Source: an uncultured Lachnospiraceae bacterium (GTDB lineage: Bacteria; Bacillota; Clostridia; Lachnospirales; Lachnospiraceae). Taken from it: a stretch of DNA of 64,000 nt. Of this stretch, positions 53,005 to 61,805 are shown piece by piece; position 1 is the first letter of the stretch, and every line of letters begins with the position of its first letter. The stretch covers positions 17,361-81,360 of the forward strand of contig CAJUIO010000004.1 in NCBI GenBank assembly GCA_910586025.1. The letters are read 5' to 3'. A program made the translations under genes and the position numbers. The notes beneath the pieces are model-generated. The model had not been told where the DNA came from, ran no database searches, and was given only the letters and a program-made list of their open reading frames with translations.

Positions 53005-54435
53005 ATGGACAGAATTAAAGAGATTAAAAAGCTGTGCGAGGAAAAGCAGATCAGAATGATTGATTTCAAGATGACGGATATCGACGGAAGGTGGAGGCAT
53101 ATTACCATTCCCGTGGAGCGCTTCGGGGAGGACACTTTTACCTACGGAATCGGTTTCGACGGCTCAAACTACGGGTACGCGCCGATTGAGAAGAGCGATA
53201 TGGTGTTTTTGCCGGATCCGGATACGGCATACGTGGATCCCTTTGCGGCGGTGCCCACGCTGACCATGTGCGGTAATGTATGCACCATTGGGAAGGGGGA
53301 GAACAAGCCTTTTGACCAATATCCGAAAAACGTCAGCCTGCGGGCCGTGGAGTATATGAAGGAGAGCGGAATCGCAGACCGCATGGTGATCGGACCGGAG
53401 TTTGAGTTTTACCTGTTTGACAGCGCGCGCTTCGAGGTATCACCCAGACAGTGCGGATACAGGATTGACACCAGACAGGCGGACTGGAACAGCAGCCTGG
53501 ACACGCCCGGAAATAACGGGTACGAGGTTCCCTACAAGGGCGGCTATCATGTGGCTGCGCCCCAGGATGTGGGATATGATCTGCGAAGCCGCATGTGTAT
53601 GATGATGGAGGACTGGGGAATCCGGGTGAAATATCATCACCACGAGGTGGGCGGACCGGGACAGATGGAGATTGAGGTTGAGCTGGCGGATATGCCCGCA
53701 ATGGCGGATAATACCATGATCATCAAGTATATCATCAAAAACATGGCCGCCCAGGAAGGCAAAACCGCGACATTCCTGCCAAAGCCTATTTACCAGGAGG
53801 CGGGCAGCGGCATGCATGTGCACATGCTGCTTTTCAAGGACGGAGAGCCTCTGTTTTATGACGAGGAAGGCTATTCGGGCCTGAGCCGCACGGCTCATTA
53901 CTTTATGGGAGGTCTGCTTAAGCATATTGCGTCTCTGTGCGCATTTACCAATCCTTCCACCAACTCCTTCAAGCGTCTGGTGCCCGGATTTGAGGCGCCT
54001 GTTACCGTCGGATATGCCACCTCTAACCGCAGTGCGGTGATCCGCATCCCGGCTTATGCGAAATCGCCGGAGACGAAGAGATTTGAGCTGCGCAATCCGG
54101 ATGCCACGGCAAATCCGTATTATGCCTATGCGGCGATCCTTATGGCGGGGCTTGACGGGATCGAAAATAAAATTGATCCGGCAGCCAACGGATGGGGACC
54201 CTATGATTTTAATCTCTACACGCTTTCCGAGGAGGAACAGAAGAAAATCAAGGGGCTGCCGAAATCTCTGGGAGAGGCTCTGGATGCCCTGGAAAATGAT
54301 CACGATTATCTTACCAGGGGAGGCGTATTCCCTCAGAGATTGATTGATGTGTGGGTTGCGCGCAAGCGCAGGGAGCTTAAGGCTATGGAGCAGATCCCGA
54401 ATCCGGCGGAATTCAAGATGTATTACGATCTGTAG
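53005..54435 (+). CDS. glnA: Type I glutamine synthetase
   Basis: A 476-residue enzyme joining ammonia and glutamate with ATP. Landmarks are all present: GFDGSNYGYAPIEKSDMVFLPD (~45-66), GPEFEFYLFD, HHHEVGGPGQMEIE, GSGMHVHMLL, the NSFKRLVPGFEAPV loop, NRSAVIRIP and the FELRNPDATANPYYAYAA segment. The Tyr position used for adenylylation in enterics sits in NLYTLSEEE, not the adenylylated context, so feedback control is expected instead. It starts 17 bases after lacM behind GGAGAGGGTGGAG (ATG 53005, not the earlier 52984). Co-transcription with beta-galactosidase is unusual. Confidence 0.93.
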   Translation: MDRIKEIKKLCEEKQIRMIDFKMTDIDGRWRHITIPVERFGEDTFTYGIGFDGSNYGYAPIEKSDMVFLPDPDTAYVDPFAAVPTLTMCGNVCTIGKGENKPFDQYPKNVSLRAVEYMKESGIADRMVIGPEFEFYLFDSARFEVSPRQCGYRIDTRQADWNSSLDTPGNNGYEVPYKGGYHVAAPQDVGYDLRSRMCMMMEDWGIRVKYHHHEVGGPGQMEIEVELADMPAMADNTMIIKYIIKNMAAQEGKTATFLPKPIYQEAGSGMHVHMLLFKDGEPLFYDEEGYSGLSRTAHYFMGGLLKHIASLCAFTNPSTNSFKRLVPGFEAPVTVGYATSNRSAVIRIPAYAKSPETKRFELRNPDATANPYYAYAAILMAGLDGIENKIDPAANGWGPYDFNLYTLSEEEQKKIKGLPKSLGEALDALENDHDYLTRGGVFPQRLIDVWVARKRRELKAMEQIPNPAEFKMYYDL

Positions 54436-54446
54436 AATAATAAAGG

Positions 54447-54518
54447 ATACGGCCTGTATGCATTTTCGGCCAGTTGTTGACGAGACACTGACCTGATGCA
54501 GACGGGCTGTATTTTTTT
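54447..54518 (+). terminator. Structured terminator after glnA
   Basis: An outer 10-base stem with two G-U pairs (ATACGGCCTG 54447-54456 with CGGGCTGTAT 54503-54512) ends in seven T residues. Inside are a GCAT/ATGC pairing and GGCCAGT/ACTGACC with one mismatch, so the ~70-base RNA could fold into a multi-part structure. It probably terminates the glnA transcript. Confidence 0.65.
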
Positions 54519-54624
54519 GTCTGTAAAAATTTGTCTTATCTTGTTGAATTTACCCTTTTTCTGTGATAAATTCACTAGTAAAGAATTTCCAGAAATTGGT
54601 AAAAACTGATAGCGGGTGAGAAAT

Positions 54625-55956
54625 ATGATACGGGAATATGCGGAGCAGAATGTGTATATGGCGCTGCAGGAGCGGCTGCATTTAATTTTTGAGGAATTTG
54701 ACAACATCTATATTTCCTTTTCCGGGGGAAAGGACAGCGGGCTGCTTCTCAATCTGCTGCTGGATTATCAGAAAAAGAATTATCCCGGCAAAAAGGTGGG
54801 TGTTTTTCATCAGGATTTTGAGGCGCAGTACACGGTTACTTCCGAATATGTTGAGAGAACCTTTGAGCGGATCAAGGACGACGTGTATCCTTACTGGGTA
54901 TGCCTGCCTATGGCGACCAGGACTGCGCTCGGAAGCTATGAGATGTACTGGTACCCCTGGGATGACACGAAGCAGGAGAGCTGGGTCAGGGAGATGCCCA
55001 GGCATAAATACGTGATTAACCTGAAAAACAATCCGATCTCCACTTACCGCTACCGGATGCACCAGGAGGATCTGGCAAGACAGTTCGGGCGGTGGTACAG
55101 AATGTCCCACGGAGACAAAAAGACAGTCTGCCTCCTGGGAATGCGGGCCGACGAGTCGCTGCAGAGATACAGCGGTTTTCTGAATAAAAAGTATGGATAC
55201 CGGGGAGAGTGCTGGATCAGCAGACAATTCAAGGATGTGTGGTGCGCATCACCGCTCTATGACTGGAGCTCGGAGGATATCTGGCATGCCAACTGGCTGT
55301 TTGATTATGATTACAATCGTCTCTATGATCTCTATTATATGGCCGGTCTCAAGATCTCACAGATGAGAGTGGCCTCGCCGTTCAACGATTACTCCAAGGA
55401 TTCCCTGAATTTATACCGGGTCATAGACCCGGAGATCTGGGTGAAGCTGGTGGGCAGAGTCAAGGGAGCGAATTTTGCCTGTATTTACGGAAGAACCAAG
55501 GCCATGGGCTACAGGAATGTCACCCTTCCCGAGGGGCATACCTGGAAATCCTATACCATGTTTCTTCTTGATACCCTGCCGGCTCGTCTGAGGAACAATT
55601 ATGTAAAAAAGTTCAACACTTCCATAGAGTTCTGGCATAAGACAGGAGGCGGGCTGGACGAGGAGGCGATTCAGGATCTGATCGACCACGGCTATCAGAT
55701 CAAAAGAAATGGGGTTTCCAACTATACGCTGAACAAAAAATCCAGGGTGATCTTTGTGGGAAGCATTCCGGATGACACGGACGATATCAAATCGACCAAG
55801 GACATTCCCAGCTGGAAGAGAATGTGCTACTGCATCCTGAAGAATGACCATATCTGCCGGTTCATGGGTTTTGGAATGAGTAAACAGCAGAAGAGCCGTA
55901 TCGATCTGATTCAGCGAAAATACAAGAGTGTGGAGGATATGGAGTATGACATTTAA
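54625..55956 (+). CDS. DUF3440 phosphoadenosine-phosphosulfate-reductase-like protein (IbrA-like)
   Basis: A 443-residue PP-loop ATPase superfamily protein. The PP-loop SGGKDS is at residues 33-38; further landmarks are VFHQDFEAQYTVT, CLLGMRADESLQRYSG and the WSSEDIWHANWLF segment, and a C-terminal DUF3440 helical region follows. The family is related to PAPS reductase and DndC but lacks proof of sulfur chemistry; IbrA with IbrB activates immunoglobulin-binding genes in some E. coli. ATG at 54625 is preferred to GTG 54616. It overlaps the ParB-like gene by 11 bases, the conserved ibrA-ibrB arrangement. Confidence 0.85.
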   Translation: MIREYAEQNVYMALQERLHLIFEEFDNIYISFSGGKDSGLLLNLLLDYQKKNYPGKKVGVFHQDFEAQYTVTSEYVERTFERIKDDVYPYWVCLPMATRTALGSYEMYWYPWDDTKQESWVREMPRHKYVINLKNNPISTYRYRMHQEDLARQFGRWYRMSHGDKKTVCLLGMRADESLQRYSGFLNKKYGYRGECWISRQFKDVWCASPLYDWSSEDIWHANWLFDYDYNRLYDLYYMAGLKISQMRVASPFNDYSKDSLNLYRVIDPEIWVKLVGRVKGANFACIYGRTKAMGYRNVTLPEGHTWKSYTMFLLDTLPARLRNNYVKKFNTSIEFWHKTGGGLDEEAIQDLIDHGYQIKRNGVSNYTLNKKSRVIFVGSIPDDTDDIKSTKDIPSWKRMCYCILKNDHICRFMGFGMSKQQKSRIDLIQRKYKSVEDMEYDI

Positions 55957-56479
55957 AAGTCCGGTTTATAATGTGATTTCGGTTCCCGTAAATAAGATAA
56001 AGCCCAATACATACAATCCCAACGCGGTGGCCCCGCCCGAAATGAAGCTGCTCTATGAAAGCATTAAGGCGGACGGGTATACCATGCCGATCGTCTGCTA
56101 CTACAGCAGGGAGAACGATGTCTATATCATTGTGGACGGGTTTCACCGATACAGAGTTATGCTGGAATATAAGGACATTTATGAAAGGGAGAACGGGAGG
56201 CTTCCTGTTTCCGTTATTGATAAGCCCATTGACCAGAGAATGGCCAGCACAATCCGCCATAACCGGGCGAGGGGAAATCATAACGTGGATCTGATGAGTA
56301 ATATCGTGAAGGAGCTTCATGAGCTGGGCCGCTCCGATGCCTGGATATCCAGGCATCTTGGCATGGACAAGGACGAGATCCTCAGGCTGAAGCAGATCAC
56401 AGGCCTTGCCGCCCTCTTTAAGGATGTAAAATTCGGAAAGGCCTGGAAGCCTGTTGACGAATATGATATGGAGGAATGA
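55946..56479 (+). CDS. ParB N-terminal domain protein (IbrB-like)
   Basis: A 177-residue protein with the ParB/sulfiredoxin fold: VPVNKIKPNTYNPNAVAPPE, IVDGFHRYRVM (box II) and the TIRHNRARGNHNVDLMS element, then a helix-turn-helix-like part (RSDAWISRHLGMDKDEILRL). ATG at 55946 follows GGAGGA and lies inside the DUF3440 gene, so the pair is translationally coupled. ParB-fold proteins of this class bind or hydrolyse nucleotides (CTP or ATP). A joint role with the PP-loop partner in regulation or nucleic acid modification is inferred. Confidence 0.85.
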   Translation: MTFKSPVYNVISVPVNKIKPNTYNPNAVAPPEMKLLYESIKADGYTMPIVCYYSRENDVYIIVDGFHRYRVMLEYKDIYERENGRLPVSVIDKPIDQRMASTIRHNRARGNHNVDLMSNIVKELHELGRSDAWISRHLGMDKDEILRLKQITGLAALFKDVKFGKAWKPVDEYDMEE

Positions 56480-56488
56480 GAAGCCGCA

Positions 56489-58075
56489 TCAGAGATTGGC
56501 GAATGATACCGTTTCCCGGCTCAGCTCTCCCGCAACCTCCTGGTTCACGTCCATTTTTCCCGTAATGTCAGCCATGTCAGAGACAAGATGCTGGGTGCTG
56601 CCTGCAACCCTGGATATGCCGGCGGCGCTGTCATCCATGGCCTTGGTAATGCTTCCGATAGAATCGGCGATCTCTGTCATGGAATTCTGAAGCCGCATGG
56701 TCTTGTCGTTAAATTCGTCCATGACATTCTCAATATAGGAGGCATCCTTTCGATACTGGCTGCCTGCCTCCACAAATTCCTCAAACTCCTTAAGAATGCT
56801 CTGATCCATATAATCGACAAGGTTTTGGGCGCTTTGTGACAGATGATATACGGCATCCGTGATTACCTCGTTGATCTGCTGAATTCTGTTTGCGGTGTCC
56901 CTGCTGGAATCCGCCAGCTGGCGTATCTCTCCTGCGACTACGGAAAAGCCTTTTCCTGCCTTGCCGGCCCTGGTGGCCTCGAGAGAGGCGTTGAGGGAGA
57001 TCAGAGTGGTCTTTGAGGAGATGCTGAGAATGTCGTCAGTGAGGGTGTTGATCTGCTCGACACTTTTGCTCTGCTCGATAGCCTCGGCAAGCACCCGCAT
57101 CATGTCGGCTGTCTTTGCGCTGGTCGCCTCCATGCTGGTCTTTGCGGAGAGCTCCATCTCGTCCGCTCTCGTTTTCATGGCAGTGGAATATTCGGCTATG
57201 GCATTGCACTCATCGGCAATTTGGGTGGCATAGAGCCTTGTTTCCTCTGAATTTTTGCTGATGGCTGCGGCATTATCCGCCGCCTTCTGAATGGAGGAGG
57301 ACAGCTCGCCTGCGAGAAACGAAAGGTCAGTGGCGCTTTTCGTGGAGGTCCGGGTTCTCTTTAACACTTCGCCGACCACGTCGTTGATACGTCCCGAGCT
57401 TCCCTGAATGGTATGCAGGATACCCTTGATGGGTCTTACCACGGATCTCAGGATCAGAGAGATCACGCTGACAACCAGAAGCACGCACAGGATCATGGAG
57501 GCGCTGTTGGTAATCATGGAACCAAGATATACGGAAGAGAGCTGGGCCCTGGCCAGAGAGGTCTGCTGGCTGACCGAGGCATAGAGAGTGTTGATGTTTT
57601 CCTCTGCCGCTGCGGCGAAGGTGGCGACATCTCCATTGGCATATGCATATGCGTCCTGGGTTTTGCTGCCTGCACTGGCACATACCAGGAATACAAGCGC
57701 ATGCTTAAAGGAATCATAATTGGAAAGCAGGGACTGATAGGCTTCCTCGTCTTTGGGTGACAGGCCGCTATTGTACTGCGCAAGCTGCTCGTCCAGGAGC
57801 TTTTCCTCCTCCTTTATCTGTCTGACGAGAGTTATCATGGTCTCGTAGTCGGTGGCGACGATATGGGACAGAGCCATTTTGTGGATATCCATAATAGAGC
57901 GGCGGATTTCTGAGAGCTGGGTTTGCTGTCTCATGTAATTGTCCGCAATATTGGCGGCGTTTGCATTCACGTTTCTTATATTGGAGACTGCCAGAAGGTT
58001 TGAGACGAGAGCCACCATCCCAAGCAGCGCAACAGGCAGTATCAGGCGGTATTTGAGACTGAGTTTGTTTATCAT
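56489..58075 (-). CDS. Methyl-accepting chemotaxis protein
   Basis: A 528-residue membrane chemoreceptor. It has membrane segment one (~8-28), an extracytoplasmic four-helix-type sensing domain (~30-180), membrane segment two (~185-205) and a cytoplasmic helical rod with the signalling tip ISSKTTLISLNASLEATRAGKAGKGFSVVAGEIR in its usual form. The start chosen is ATG 58075 since GGAGG lies eight bases before it; upstream TTG and ATG codons are too close to that site. It begins 29 bases after a sugar-binding lipoprotein gene and should respond to that protein with its sugar bound. Confidence 0.92.
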   Translation of the reverse strand: MINKLSLKYRLILPVALLGMVALVSNLLAVSNIRNVNANAANIADNYMRQQTQLSEIRRSIMDIHKMALSHIVATDYETMITLVRQIKEEEKLLDEQLAQYNSGLSPKDEEAYQSLLSNYDSFKHALVFLVCASAGSKTQDAYAYANGDVATFAAAAEENINTLYASVSQQTSLARAQLSSVYLGSMITNSASMILCVLLVVSVISLILRSVVRPIKGILHTIQGSSGRINDVVGEVLKRTRTSTKSATDLSFLAGELSSSIQKAADNAAAISKNSEETRLYATQIADECNAIAEYSTAMKTRADEMELSAKTSMEATSAKTADMMRVLAEAIEQSKSVEQINTLTDDILSISSKTTLISLNASLEATRAGKAGKGFSVVAGEIRQLADSSRDTANRIQQINEVITDAVYHLSQSAQNLVDYMDQSILKEFEEFVEAGSQYRKDASYIENVMDEFNDKTMRLQNSMTEIADSIGSITKAMDDSAAGISRVAGSTQHLVSDMADITGKMDVNQEVAGELSRETVSFANL

Positions 58076-58104
58076 TTCCATATCCTCCAAAATTAAAGTC
58101 TGCT

Positions 58105-59355
58105 TTACGGGGAAGTGACACCTTCCACCATCAGGTCAAGGAGCGTCTGCAAATCTTCCCTCTCGGGATTTCCGTCAGCCATTTTCAGGGAAAAGGCGGA
58201 AACGGGATCCCAGAATTTACCGCCGATTCTCTGCAGGCAGGAGTAATCCGACTGATCAATCAGAGCGGCGATAGCGGGAGAATCCTGAACAGCGGCAGAT
58301 GCGGCTGCGCTGCGGTTGGAGGGACCCTGTCCCCGCAGCTCAAACCGAAGCTGCTGGTTCTTTTCATTTGTGATCCACCGGGCCAGCAGACAGGCCCATT
58401 TATACTGCTTGGAGTAGGCGTTCACGCCAATCAGCTTGTAACCGGAGAAGGATGCCATCTGAACCTGCTTTCCCGCACAGGTATAGGTGGGGAGCTTTGC
58501 GGCCCCATAGTCGTTCCCCCAGGCCTCTTTGACGGCGACCGCATTCCATACGCCGCTTACGCCTGCAATCACGGAGCCGTCCTGTACCCCGGCAAGAAAT
58601 CCGGCATCGTCCACGTTGTAGAATCCGGGGCTTGCCGCTATATTCAGCATGGCCTTTGCCACATCAACCCCTTTAATGGGACCATCCGTGCCGTTCCAGG
58701 TACAGAAGTTGGTGATGCCGTCTTTATTCAGCCCCACCTCAAGGCCGGTATTTCCAAAGAAGGAATAGACATACCAGGCGGACGACCAGTCCATGGCCAT
58801 TTTGCGCTGGCTGCGGGCTGCGGCCGCAAGGATTTTATCCAGAGACTTTACGTCCTCGTCCGTCACGTAATGCTTGTTGTAATACAGAAAGTATCCGTTA
58901 TCGGCGGTCAGGGGGTAGGCGTACAGGGTATCCCCGACGGAAGCGGCCTCCACTGCGCCTTCCAGGTTTTCCCCGGCAATTTTCGCCGCATCCTCTACCG
59001 GCTCCAGGGCTCCTGCCGCCACCAGCGTGTTCAGCTGGTCGTCTGCAAAGGCGAATACGTCCGCGCTCTCCTCCAGCGCACCCATGAGGGCATCCTTGCA
59101 GTTTGATTCTCCCTGAGGGGCATAGGTAATATTGAAATCGGCTTCGTCCTGATAATGGATCTTAAAGTCCTTCACGATCTGAGAAAGAAGCTCTTCATCC
59201 TCCTCGGCGCCCCACAGCACCAGATCCACGGTCTCCTTCTGCGTATGCTCTGCAGCCGTCGCAGAAGGATCCGGCAGAGCTTTGCTTTTTGTACAGCCCC
59301 AAAGTACCGCAGATAATGCAGCGGCAGCAAATAATGCATATGCTCTCTTTTTCAT
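58105..59355 (-). CDS. Extracellular sugar-binding lipoprotein (maltodextrin-type), orphan
   Basis: A 416-residue solute-binding protein. The signal peptide has lipobox LWGC, then a short linker and a type I two-lobe binding domain (TVDLVLWGAEEDEELLSQIV, DVFAFADDQLNTLVAAGAL, YPLTADNGYFLYYNKHYV, IAGVSGVWNAVAVKEAWG). ATG at 59355 has GAGGA five bases upstream; a GTG four codons earlier is less likely. No permease genes are adjacent. Instead it is first in an operon with a chemoreceptor, so it probably reports an extracellular oligosaccharide to the chemotaxis system rather than importing it. Confidence 0.88.
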   Translation of the reverse strand: MKKRAYALFAAAALSAVLWGCTKSKALPDPSATAAEHTQKETVDLVLWGAEEDEELLSQIVKDFKIHYQDEADFNITYAPQGESNCKDALMGALEESADVFAFADDQLNTLVAAGALEPVEDAAKIAGENLEGAVEAASVGDTLYAYPLTADNGYFLYYNKHYVTDEDVKSLDKILAAAARSQRKMAMDWSSAWYVYSFFGNTGLEVGLNKDGITNFCTWNGTDGPIKGVDVAKAMLNIAASPGFYNVDDAGFLAGVQDGSVIAGVSGVWNAVAVKEAWGNDYGAAKLPTYTCAGKQVQMASFSGYKLIGVNAYSKQYKWACLLARWITNEKNQQLRFELRGQGPSNRSAAASAAVQDSPAIAALIDQSDYSCLQRIGGKFWDPVSAFSLKMADGNPEREDLQTLLDLMVEGVTSP

Positions 59356-59391
59356 GACATTCCTCACTTTTAACTGATCTTAACCGTAAAT

Positions 59392-59420
59392 ATTTTATCA
59401 CTGTTTTTGCAACCATGCAA
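59392..59420 (-). promoter_or_regulatory. Promoter of the binding-lipoprotein/chemoreceptor operon
   Basis: On the - strand TTGCAT (59420-59415) and TAAAAT (59397-59392) are spaced by 17 bases, 37 bases before the ATG at 59355. Confidence 0.65.
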
Positions 59421-59448
59421 TAATACTCTTTCGGGTTATTTCACATCA

Positions 59449-59457
59449 TGCTATAAT
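59449..59457 (+). promoter_or_regulatory. Extended -10 promoter of the DUF1624 gene
   Basis: TGCTATAAT is an extended -10 element (TATAAT 59452-59457), with a poor -35. It lies back to back with the - strand promoter of the binding-lipoprotein operon, 80 bases before the ATG at 59537. Confidence 0.55.
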
Positions 59458-59536
59458 TTCAGAATAATCATAATCCCGCCGCAGATGCGGCACTTGGCCC
59501 GCTGCCTGCGGGAATCAAAGAGAAAAGAGGAAAGTC

Positions 59537-60307
59537 ATGGATTCGGGAAAGATAACAACTGCCGGGGGAGGCCGCAGATATGGGATTTTGGACACTGTCC
59601 GCGGAGTGACGCTGCTTAGCATGATGCTTTATCACGCAGCCTGGGATCTCGTCTATATTTATGGGATAAAGTGGGACTGGTACAAGGGGGTGGGCGCATA
59701 TATCTGGCAGCAGAGCATCTGCTGGAGCTTTATCCTGCTGTCAGGCTTTTGCTGGTCCATGGGAAAAAGACCTCTGAAAAGAGGACTGACTGTCTTTGGA
59801 GGCGGAGCGCTGGTATCTGCTGTGACCTGCGTGTTCATGCCGGAAAACAGGGTGCTGTTCGGCGTGCTCACGCTCACCGGTTCCTGTATGCTTCTCATGA
59901 TACCGCTTAAGCGGCTTTTAAAAAGGATCCCCCCCAAGGCAGGTCTTGTCATAAGCGCTCTCCTTTTTGCGCTCACAAGGAATGTGAACGAGGGGTATCT
60001 GGGTTTTGAAGCGTTCCGGATCGCAAAGCTCCCCGAGGGACTGTATCGGGGAATGCTTTCGGCATACTTGGGTTTTCCGCCCAGAACCTTTTTCTCAACG
60101 GATTACTTTTCCCTGATGCCCTGGTTCTTTTTGTTTGTCAGCGGTTACTGTCTGTACGGTATTTTATATAGAAGAGACAGGCTGGAGGCATCTGTTTTTT
60201 TTGCGGAGCTTAAGCCCTTTGGATTCCTGGGGCGGCATTCGCTGATTATTTATCTGCTTCACCAGCCTGTACTCTATGCTCTTTGCGGTCTTGTATTCGG
60301 ATTTTGA
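59537..60307 (+). CDS. DUF1624 / heparan-alpha-glucosaminide N-acetyltransferase-like membrane protein
   Basis: A 256-residue protein with about seven membrane segments. The YGILDTVRGVTLLSMMLYHAAWDL opening holds the conserved Asp-Arg and His of the family, and LGRHSLIIYLLHQPVLYAL closes it. Relatives move acetyl groups from cytoplasmic acetyl-CoA to sugars across membranes, but bacterial members are uncharacterised. ATG at 59537 follows GAGGAAAG. The gene converges on an MFS exporter gene 19 bases away; no operon partner is seen. Confidence 0.85.
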   Translation: MDSGKITTAGGGRRYGILDTVRGVTLLSMMLYHAAWDLVYIYGIKWDWYKGVGAYIWQQSICWSFILLSGFCWSMGKRPLKRGLTVFGGGALVSAVTCVFMPENRVLFGVLTLTGSCMLLMIPLKRLLKRIPPKAGLVISALLFALTRNVNEGYLGFEAFRIAKLPEGLYRGMLSAYLGFPPRTFFSTDYFSLMPWFFLFVSGYCLYGILYRRDRLEASVFFAELKPFGFLGRHSLIIYLLHQPVLYALCGLVFGF

Positions 60308-60325
60308 CAGAGTGATTTTACGGTG

Positions 60326-61567
60326 TCAGGAAAGCAGCCGGTCAATCTCCCGGAATACCTTTTTGCTGCTGACGGCAATCAGCGCAGTGATAAGAAAGAC
60401 TGCCACAAAGAGAAGGGAAACCTTCTCTTTAAACCTTTCCAGCAGGAATCCGTACAGAGCCTGCCCCAGAGGACTTGCGCACATGCAGATGCACATAGTG
60501 CAGGAGGTGACCTTGCCCAGCATATGATCCGGGGTAAGGAGCTGCAGGTAGGAGAGCGTGCACACGGAGAGCAGGGAAGCGGCGGCCATCATGGCAAAGC
60601 AGGAGACAAGGATGATTCCATAGGTGAGTCTTCCGCTTTTGGAAAGGGAGAGCGCTGCCGCTATGGGGAGCAGCGTGAGCCCTGTCAGAATCAGGAGACG
60701 GTACATGCCCCTGGCGCTCTGACGCTTTGCCAGAAGCCCTGCCAGGAGCCCGCCTGCCAGGCTTCCGGCAGCAATGACACCCTGGGCATAGCCGTACAGC
60801 CTCTCGCCTGTGGATGGATCAAAATCCAGCATTCCGGTGATGATCACGGGAAGAGCTATGGTGATCAGGGAACTGAAAAACAAATTCACGCAGGCGGCTA
60901 TCAATGATATTTTCCAGATTACGGTCTTTTCCCGGCGGATAAACAGGAAGCTTTCCCGGAGATCCTGATATCCTGTGCGCAGGATATGCCCGTCGAACCT
61001 GCGCGCAGGGGAGGGGATTGCGATGAAAAGCTCCATGGCGGCGGAGAAGATAAAACAGGCGATGCTCACATATAGAATGGGATACAGACCGTAGAAGCCA
61101 TAGAGAGCCCCTCCTGCCACGGGACCGGTCAGGGAGGCCAGGGAGGACACCAGATTGATGACGGCATTCCCCTTCACAAGATCTTCCCTTGACAGCAGCA
61201 GGGGGATGCTGGCCTGTACGGAGGGCTGGTAGGCACCCTGTATGCCAAAAAGGAGAATGAGCGTTATGAGAATGAGCAGAGTGAGGTTTGCCTTTCCGAG
61301 GAGCAGGGTAAAGGCAAGTGTGAGCCCAGCGGTGGAAAAGTCAAGAATTACCATGATATTTCTCTTGTTCACACGGTCGGCGATCATGCCGCCCACGGGC
61401 GAGAGGAGTATCATGGGGAGGAAGGAGCAGGCGCTCACCAGGCCAAAGAGCAGGGCGGAGCTGGTCTGCCCCAAAAGATACAGGGGCAGTGCGAAACGCA
61501 GGATGGCGTTCCCGAACAGGGATATGATCTGTCCGACGATAATAAGGATAAAGTTTTTGTTACGCAT
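60326..61567 (-). CDS. MFS transporter (MefA-like drug or metabolite exporter)
   Basis: A 413-residue protein with 12 membrane segments. The N-terminal half has FGNAILRFALPLYLLGQTSSALLFGLVSA and the loop GGMIADRVNKRN; the PVAGGALYGFYGLYPILYV and GYAQGVIAAGSLAGGLLAG segments fit the MFS_3 exporter group that includes macrolide efflux proteins. Substrate unknown. ATG at 61567 follows AGAAAGGA. An inverted repeat at 61645-61658 near its promoter suggests control by a DNA-binding protein. Confidence 0.9.
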   Translation of the reverse strand: MRNKNFILIIVGQIISLFGNAILRFALPLYLLGQTSSALLFGLVSACSFLPMILLSPVGGMIADRVNKRNIMVILDFSTAGLTLAFTLLLGKANLTLLILITLILLFGIQGAYQPSVQASIPLLLSREDLVKGNAVINLVSSLASLTGPVAGGALYGFYGLYPILYVSIACFIFSAAMELFIAIPSPARRFDGHILRTGYQDLRESFLFIRREKTVIWKISLIAACVNLFFSSLITIALPVIITGMLDFDPSTGERLYGYAQGVIAAGSLAGGLLAGLLAKRQSARGMYRLLILTGLTLLPIAAALSLSKSGRLTYGIILVSCFAMMAAASLLSVCTLSYLQLLTPDHMLGKVTSCTMCICMCASPLGQALYGFLLERFKEKVSLLFVAVFLITALIAVSSKKVFREIDRLLS

Positions 61568-61644
61568 AATTTTTCCTTTCTACCGGCTTTCTCTATCTGA
61601 AGGCCGGAATTTGTTTTGTCGCTTACTGTATAGCACATGGCATC

Positions 61645-61658
61645 GGTGGCAGGCCACC
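61645..61658. promoter_or_regulatory. Inverted repeat upstream of the MFS gene, possible operator
   Basis: GGTGGCAGGCCACC is a perfect 6+6 inverted repeat with a two-base centre. On the - strand it overlaps the -35 position for a TATACA -10 box (61632-61627), so a regulator bound here would control the MFS gene. No matching regulator gene is adjacent. Confidence 0.45.
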
Positions 61659-61734
61659 TATTTAAGCTTGCAGGCTGTAAAATCTGATAGTCAGGGCAGG
61701 AAACCGGCAGTTGCGGCTTCCGGGCACCTTTATC

Positions 61735-61764
61735 TTGAAAGAAATGAGGGAAGCGTGTTATACT
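61735..61764 (+). promoter_or_regulatory. Promoter of the rRNA methyltransferase gene
   Basis: TTGAAA (61735-61740) and TATACT (61759-61764) are spaced by 18 bases, about 42 bases before the ATG at 61806, which follows GGGAGGG. Confidence 0.65.
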
Positions 61765-61805
61765 GTGAAAATTGAGAGTAGAGAGCGGCCAGGGAGGGTA
61801 TTTTA

